Of a stretch of DNA of 64,000 nucleotides, positions 59,676-64,000 are shown piece after piece. Below the pieces are notes generated by a model. The model had not been told where the DNA came from, made no database searches, and worked only from the letters and a program-made list of their open reading frames with translations. Both the position numbers and the translations under genes were made by a program. The stretch spans positions 1 to 64,000 of the forward strand of contig JAJZBQ010000004.1 in the NCBI GenBank assembly GCA_021798835.1, in the 5' to 3' direction. The first letter of the stretch is position 1. Each line of letters opens with the position of its first letter. This stretch comes from Pseudomonadota bacterium (GTDB lineage: Bacteria > Pseudomonadota > Gammaproteobacteria > Burkholderiales > Ferrovaceae).

Positions 59676-60430
59676 GTCGAACCCCAGCAGCGGTCCTGCC
59701 AGGGGCAGAACTTGCACTCGAAATGGGTCGGGGTAGTTGCATGGCGTGGCAACAACTCCTGGCTGTCCGTCGCCGTGATGACACGAACCGCGCGATCGGA
59801 CATTCGTTGCGCCAGACCGCCATCAAAGGCTACCTGCTCGAACCAGATTTCCTCGGAATCCTTGTTGATGGCGGTGAACAACGCAGGGTTGCGCGATATG
59901 CCTGGAATGGCAACTTCCATGTAGGCCTGATAGACGGCCAACTGCGCTGCATAAATTGGCTTGGATTTGCTGACGCCGTGCTTGACCGTGTCCCGCCAGG
60001 ACTTGTCATTCATGGTCTTGCACTCCCAAAGGGCGGGATAAGTCATGCCAAGCTCGGCTGGGCCACCGTTCAGCACGCCATCGACGTGACCCTGGATGCG
60101 ACCACCCGCGACAGAAAAGCCGAACTGACCGCCGCTGGTCTTTTGAGTGTACAGGTCGAATCCGGCCAGGCGCAGCCAGCGAATCGCAAGGTCCTCCATG
60201 ACGTGGCCGACTTCAAATATCTTCAAGGTCCGGCCGGGCAACTCGGCACCGTTGTCCATCGGCGCATCGACGTATTCGTATTGCAGAGCGCGCTCGCAGG
60301 CAATGCCCAGTCGTGAGGCGCCTAGATAGCGTCGACGAGCCTGCTGACTGCGCTCCGCTTGCAGGGCGGCATCTAAAAGCGCCGACACCTGCTCATGAAA
60401 TTTTGGTTGATGGTTCAGGTCAATCATCAA
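59672..60430 (-). CDS. Cas4-like PD-(D/E)XK nuclease with an Fe-S cluster signature
   Basis: The 252-residue protein has the nuclease core GHVDGVL ... PALWECKTMND (D...ExK) and a QLAVYQAY helix (QxxxY). The Cys pattern is that of Cas4/AddB-like enzymes: one early Cys (GIACERALQY) and three at the end (CKFCPWQDRC). Such enzymes act as exonucleases in phage recombination or replication. It lies between the zinc-finger gene and the primase, coupled to both by 4-bp overlaps. Confidence 0.82.
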   Translation of the reverse strand: MMIDLNHQPKFHEQVSALLDAALQAERSQQARRRYLGASRLGIACERALQYEYVDAPMDNGAELPGRTLKIFEVGHVMEDLAIRWLRLAGFDLYTQKTSGGQFGFSVAGGRIQGHVDGVLNGGPAELGMTYPALWECKTMNDKSWRDTVKHGVSKSKPIYAAQLAVYQAYMEVAIPGISRNPALFTAINKDSEEIWFEQVAFDGGLAQRMSDRAVRVITATDSQELLPRHATTPTHFECKFCPWQDRCWGST

Positions 60431-60873
60431 AAAGGTATCCTGTGGTGGTTGCCACCGGTCGAGGCAACTGCCTTGCGGCTGGCGATTTGTTCAAAGAAAG
60501 CGCGGTCGCGCTCGACCATGCGTTCGTGCTCGGCGAGCATGTGGGCCTGATAGGCGTCGACCACGACCTCCACGAGGCGCAGGACCTCGTCCTTGCCGTA
60601 ATCGGCCAGAGGGCGATCCATGCCGATGGAGGCGACGTACTCACCCAACGGAGCGAGTGTGGATCGCATGGCAGCAAGTTCCATGTCACTGGGATCAATC
60701 ACGGCGTCCTCCTGAAACTGAGTCAGGCGATTCATCGGGTTGGAGAAGGCGCTCTGGCAACGCATAGAGCAGAACACCCAGTGATCGCTGTAGCGACGGG
60801 GATCGGAGCGTCGCATGCGCAGGTTGAAATACCCCAGACCGTTGGCTTGGCGGGAACACACAGCACATTTCAC
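60427..60873 (-). CDS. DUF6511-like zinc-finger protein
   Basis: The 148-residue protein starts with a treble-clef-like Cys pattern (KCAVCSRQANGLGYF, then FCSMRCQSAF), as in DUF6511 phage proteins, and has a helical C-terminus. Function unknown, probably replication-linked by context. Overlaps its neighbours by 4 bp on both sides. Confidence 0.68.
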   Translation of the reverse strand: MKCAVCSRQANGLGYFNLRMRRSDPRRYSDHWVFCSMRCQSAFSNPMNRLTQFQEDAVIDPSDMELAAMRSTLAPLGEYVASIGMDRPLADYGKDEVLRLVEVVVDAYQAHMLAEHERMVERDRAFFEQIASRKAVASTGGNHHRIPF

Positions 60874-62552
60874 GCAGTCTCCAGAAGTTCGGTCATCACC
60901 GCATCGTTGGTAGTCGTCACCAGGCGCTGGATGGCCGCCTTGTTGAACTGGAAGGTCAGCAGCGCCGAGGCCTGATAGCGTGTCAGGCTGAAATCCGCCC
61001 GCAGTGGCGCAGGCAGGTAGCGCAGTTGCACGGGCGTGGGTGACTCCTGCAGCCAGCGACGGGTCTTGTGGGCGGCATCGTCGATTTCCTGCTTATTGAG
61101 CCAGTCGTTGGCTTGGGCGAGGCATACTGTGCGTTCACCGACACCCAGCAAGTGGGCAGGCAGTTTTTCAGCGCCACCCACCGCATACCAATGTCCGTTC
61201 AGGAAGAAGACCCCCGCCCAGGCCTTGAAGCCTGTAGCCAGCAGGGCGCAGTCGTCGCCGAAGAGATCGCACCAGGCAAAGTTGGAACGCTTGAGCAAGT
61301 CGATTTCGGTCATCACGAAATCGCTGATCTGATGGCGCATCTCCTCGACCTGCTTGGCAAAGTTGTGGCCACAGAGCGGACACTCGCGACTGGCCATCGG
61401 CACTTCTGCATCACACTGCGGGCAGTGTTTGGTCGGTGCCTCGCCGCCACCGGCGAAGCCATCCAGATCGACTTCCTGCTCCAGACTGCCGTGGCGCAAG
61501 GATGCCGTGCCGAAGTCCAGCACCACGCAATCCGTCTTGATGACGCCCGGGTGTTCAGCGGGGTCAACCACGCGCAGACCGCGCCCGACCATCTGGATCA
61601 GGGTCGATTTGTAGGAACTCGGCCGCAGCAGCACGATGCATGAGGTCGGGGTGTAGTCGTAGCCCTCCGTCAGCACAGCGACATTTACCAGCACCATCAC
61701 GTCATCGGTTTCATAGGACGCCAGAGTGGCCTGACGTTCGGCAGGCGTCATCTCGCCGTGAACGACTGCGGCGCGAACCCCTGCCGCATTGAAGGCATGG
61801 CAGACGGCATGGGCGTGATCAACCGTGGCTGCGAACGCAATGGTCTTGCGCCGAGCAGCGTGTTCCTGCCAGTGCTGCACGACGGCAGCATTGACTGGCG
61901 TGGTGTTCATGATAGATGCCACGGCATTCATGTCGTAGTCGTCGGTCAGTTTTCGAACACCATCGAGCGCGTCGCGGGTGCCAACATCGACCACAAAGGT
62001 GCGTGGCGACACCAGATGACCGGAACGGATCAGTTCGCCCAGCCGGATCTGGTCGGCGACATTGGAGAACACCTCCCGCAGACCTTTGCCGTCACCGCGA
62101 TTCGGCGTGGCGGTCACGCCATAGATCAGCGCATGCGGGTTCTTGGCGAGAACGGAATCAATGACCAGCCGATACGTCGGCGCCGCGCAGTGGTGGGCCT
62201 CGTCGATCACCAACATGTCCAGAGTCGGCATCTGCTCAAGGTTGCGAGCCAAGGTTTGCACCATGGCAAAGGTGGCCTGACCCGACCAGGACTTCTGGTG
62301 GGCATCGAACACGGAGGTGCTGACTTTCGGATTGACCCGACCAAACTTGGCGCGGTTTTGCGCGGTCAATTCATCCCGGTGGGCCAGGACGCACACCTTG
62401 GCATCTGGATGTTGAAGAAATTCCCCGGCCGTGCCGGACAGGCAAATGGTCTTGCCTGCACCGGTCGGTGCCACGCCGAGGGTGTTGCCGTGGGCCTTCA
62501 AGGCCGTAACGCAGCGGGTGACGAATTCCCGTTGCCGTGGACGCAGCATCAT
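60870..62552 (-). CDS. Superfamily 2 DEAD/DEAH-box helicase
   Basis: The 560-residue protein has Walker A PTGAGKTICL (~residues 30-39), DEAH box VIDEAHHCAA and motif VI QMVGRGLRV. A zinc ribbon follows (HCPQCDAEVPMASRECPLCG). It belongs to the SSL2/RadD-like helicases common in phage replication modules. It probably remodels forks or recombination intermediates with the ATPase, SSB-like protein and nuclease next to it. Confidence 0.88.
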   Translation of the reverse strand: MMLRPRQREFVTRCVTALKAHGNTLGVAPTGAGKTICLSGTAGEFLQHPDAKVCVLAHRDELTAQNRAKFGRVNPKVSTSVFDAHQKSWSGQATFAMVQTLARNLEQMPTLDMLVIDEAHHCAAPTYRLVIDSVLAKNPHALIYGVTATPNRGDGKGLREVFSNVADQIRLGELIRSGHLVSPRTFVVDVGTRDALDGVRKLTDDYDMNAVASIMNTTPVNAAVVQHWQEHAARRKTIAFAATVDHAHAVCHAFNAAGVRAAVVHGEMTPAERQATLASYETDDVMVLVNVAVLTEGYDYTPTSCIVLLRPSSYKSTLIQMVGRGLRVVDPAEHPGVIKTDCVVLDFGTASLRHGSLEQEVDLDGFAGGGEAPTKHCPQCDAEVPMASRECPLCGHNFAKQVEEMRHQISDFVMTEIDLLKRSNFAWCDLFGDDCALLATGFKAWAGVFFLNGHWYAVGGAEKLPAHLLGVGERTVCLAQANDWLNKQEIDDAAHKTRRWLQESPTPVQLRYLPAPLRADFSLTRYQASALLTFQFNKAAIQRLVTTTNDAVMTELLETA

Positions 62553-62564
62553 CGGAGGTTCTCC

Positions 62565-63158
62565 TTATTGTGCCCATGCGGGACGGGTGGGGACCGCCGG
62601 CAAAGATGGCGTGGCGTTCTGCGGTGCAGAGTGCACATGGCTGGGCATGCGCACTGGCTGCCCCATCAGGGCGGCGTATTCCTTGTGATCCGGCTGAATG
62701 GCTGATTTGATGACGTTCTTGTCCTGGCCGTTTTGGTCCTTGTCCCAGTCGACCTTGCCGAGAAACTCGATGCCATCGAGATCAGCGAATCCACTGATGC
62801 GGCGCGCGTTCTGTGCGACAGGACTGCCATCATTGGGGTGAACACCACGCGCCGAGTTGAGGATCGCCTTGACGAAAGTCCGGCCCATGTTGGCCCACTC
62901 TGGCCCCTTGGGGCTGTGCAGGCCGATGAGCGACCACATTTTGCGACGGGCGAATTCTCCGTTTGTCACGACAAACTCGCAGTTCAGGTAAACAGAACCG
63001 GTATTGTCGTTGCGCGTGGCATAGCCGCCAGTCCAACCTTGGGATGCGTCGTCAAAACCCCCGGGTTTGATGGTCATGCGCACCGGTACCAGTGTGCCCT
63101 TGGGGATCGGGTCGAAAGAGGTCTGTTCGGAAGCAGAATTGAAATCGAAGTAGGTCAT
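62565..63158 (-). CDS. SSB-like phage protein (DUF669-like)
   Basis: The 197-residue protein has an OB-like beta-rich core (GTLVPVRMTIKPGGFDDASQ, then VYLNCEFVVTNGEFARRKMW) and a Pro-rich end. Proteins of this form pair with Sak4-like ATPases in phages and bind single-stranded DNA. It lies 2 nt behind that ATPase gene. Confidence 0.68.
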   Translation of the reverse strand: MTYFDFNSASEQTSFDPIPKGTLVPVRMTIKPGGFDDASQGWTGGYATRNDNTGSVYLNCEFVVTNGEFARRKMWSLIGLHSPKGPEWANMGRTFVKAILNSARGVHPNDGSPVAQNARRISGFADLDGIEFLGKVDWDKDQNGQDKNVIKSAIQPDHKEYAALMGQPVRMPSHVHSAPQNATPSLPAVPTRPAWAQ

Positions 63159-63160
63159 GA

Positions 63161-64000
63161 TCAGGACTCCTGAGTCGAAATGGATTCGGGGGTGGAAACG
63201 GGTACTGGGCGTGCGAAATCGAGTCGCTCGGTGGCAGGCTTTGCAGGGCCGGCGATCTTTTCCATCAGGCGGCCGAGATGGGGCTCCTCGATGAGGTCGA
63301 GGCGACCGGAGCGATCTTTGGCGGGGAAGCCCCAGGCGTTCAGCGTGTGGCAGACAAAGGCGCGGTAACTGGTGCCGTCATCGGCCTTCAGTTCGGCCAG
63401 GGTGACGACCTCATCCACGATGCCCGGCAACTCAAGACCGGTCTTGGAGCCGTCGATCTGCAGCGAAAACACCCGACGGTTGAAGTCGTCCAGAGCCTCG
63501 TTCAAAATGCCGACGAACCAGACGTTCTTGCGGCGGGTATGCTGCAGGTGGGTCAGCCAGCCGATCATTTCCTGGCCCATCAAACCGTAGGCACCACGGC
63601 TATCGGGTTTGCCGGTTTTCTCGGAGTACGCCTGTGGTTGGCCCTTGCACCATTGCAGGCACAAGCGCCCGGCCACGGTGATCGAGTCGACGAAGACGGT
63701 CTCGTACTTATCCAGAACCGACAGGTCGCCAAAGCGCGCGCAGACCGCGTCGAAGTGAGCCTGGCTGTAGGACTGGTCCTCGCGCAGTGCCGGGTTAGGG
63801 CCACCAATGAACACCGCAAAATCGCGGCATTCCTGCCAAGTGCGGGGGCGGATCGTGTCGCCCGCCCAGCCCTCGACGGCGAGGTCGCCGGCCTCGAGGT
63901 CGAAGAACAGGGTTACTGTAGCGTTCAAGGTCCAGAGTTGCGAGGTCTTCCCAAGACCGCTTTTGCCAACGAGAACTCCCTTGACGCCGCGCTTTTCGGC
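63161..64000 (-). CDS. RecA/Sak4-like phage ATPase, cut by the window edge
   Basis: The frame is open to the end of the window. The last codons there encode the Walker A motif GVLVGKSGLGKTSQL, followed by FFDLEAGDLAVEGW and YETVFVDSITVAGRL (Walker B-like). This fits the AAA_24/Sak4 type of single-strand annealing ATPases. A TTG at 63928 would remove the P-loop and is not the start; the true start is outside. First gene of the recombination-replication cassette. Confidence 0.82.
   Translation of the reverse strand, partial: AEKRGVKGVLVGKSGLGKTSQLWTLNATVTLFFDLEAGDLAVEGWAGDTIRPRTWQECRDFAVFIGGPNPALREDQSYSQAHFDAVCARFGDLSVLDKYETVFVDSITVAGRLCLQWCKGQPQAYSEKTGKPDSRGAYGLMGQEMIGWLTHLQHTRRKNVWFVGILNEALDDFNRRVFSLQIDGSKTGLELPGIVDEVVTLAELKADDGTSYRAFVCHTLNAWGFPAKDRSGRLDLIEEPHLGRLMEKIAGPAKPATERLDFARPVPVSTPESISTQES

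Noticed and set aside
1-64000. tRNA genes, rRNA genes, riboswitches and att sites
   Set aside because: None could be recognised by reading both strands; a covariance-model scan would be needed to exclude small RNAs.

Overview
The window reads as a proteobacterial chromosome or large contig (beta- or gammaproteobacterial; the genus cannot be fixed from the sequence). It joins two accessory blocks: a phage-defence locus (about 0.1-20.1 kb) and a large part of a tailed prophage (about 20.4-64 kb). No rRNA, tRNA, CRISPR array or integrase was seen. The right edge cuts through a prophage gene.

Defence locus. Seven overlapping or closely spaced genes on the minus strand (19603 down to 2686) and one divergent regulator (19754-20104) match, in number, order and predicted product, the eight-gene methylation-associated defence system MADS as I recall it: Xre regulator, excisionase-like HTH protein, two type I-like DNA methyltransferases, an HsdS-like specificity protein, a giant NERD/protein-kinase/ATPase protein, a protein of unknown function and a giant HerA-like ATPase. 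The likely logic is host marking by Mad3-5 and attack on unmarked DNA by the kinase and ATPase parts. Mad8 also carries a D...ExK nuclease-like motif. Left of it lies a RecD-like helicase that stops before its C-terminal helicase motifs, next to a perfect inverted repeat.

Prophage. Nearly all genes run on the minus strand, so gene order is right to left. Early or replication region (64.0-56.2 kb): RecA/Sak4-like ATPase, SSB-like protein, DEAD/DEAH helicase, zinc-finger protein, Cas4-like Fe-S nuclease, primase-helicase, a 92-nt two-tier inverted repeat, RuvC-like resolvase and two small proteins, closed by an intrinsic terminator. Two ParB-methyltransferase fusion proteins follow. The second contains an in-frame intein, inside which an HNH homing endonuclease is encoded in the -1 frame behind a dnaX-type slippery heptamer and a 9-bp stem. 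A plus-strand cassette of small genes (50.6-52.6 kb) comes next. The morphogenesis block follows: HNH protein, small and large terminase, portal, S49 protease, HicBA toxin-antitoxin, HK97-type capsid, connectors, RelB plus broken YafQ, tail tube, frameshifted tail chaperone, tape measure, lysis genes and tail proteins. The terminal tail genes (DUF2460, DUF2163, NlpC/P60, tail tip) are of the gene-transfer-agent-like order.

The tail module is interrupted at 28.0-32.4 kb by non-phage genes: a wHTH/restriction-nuclease-like protein, an acetyltransferase with a catalytically gutted isochorismatase-family protein, a GlxA-type AraC regulator, two coupled unknown genes and a decayed IS605-type tnpB.

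The strongest leads are the MADS-like locus and the intein with its out-of-frame endonuclease and frameshift signal. All protein family assignments are from motif reading without database searches.
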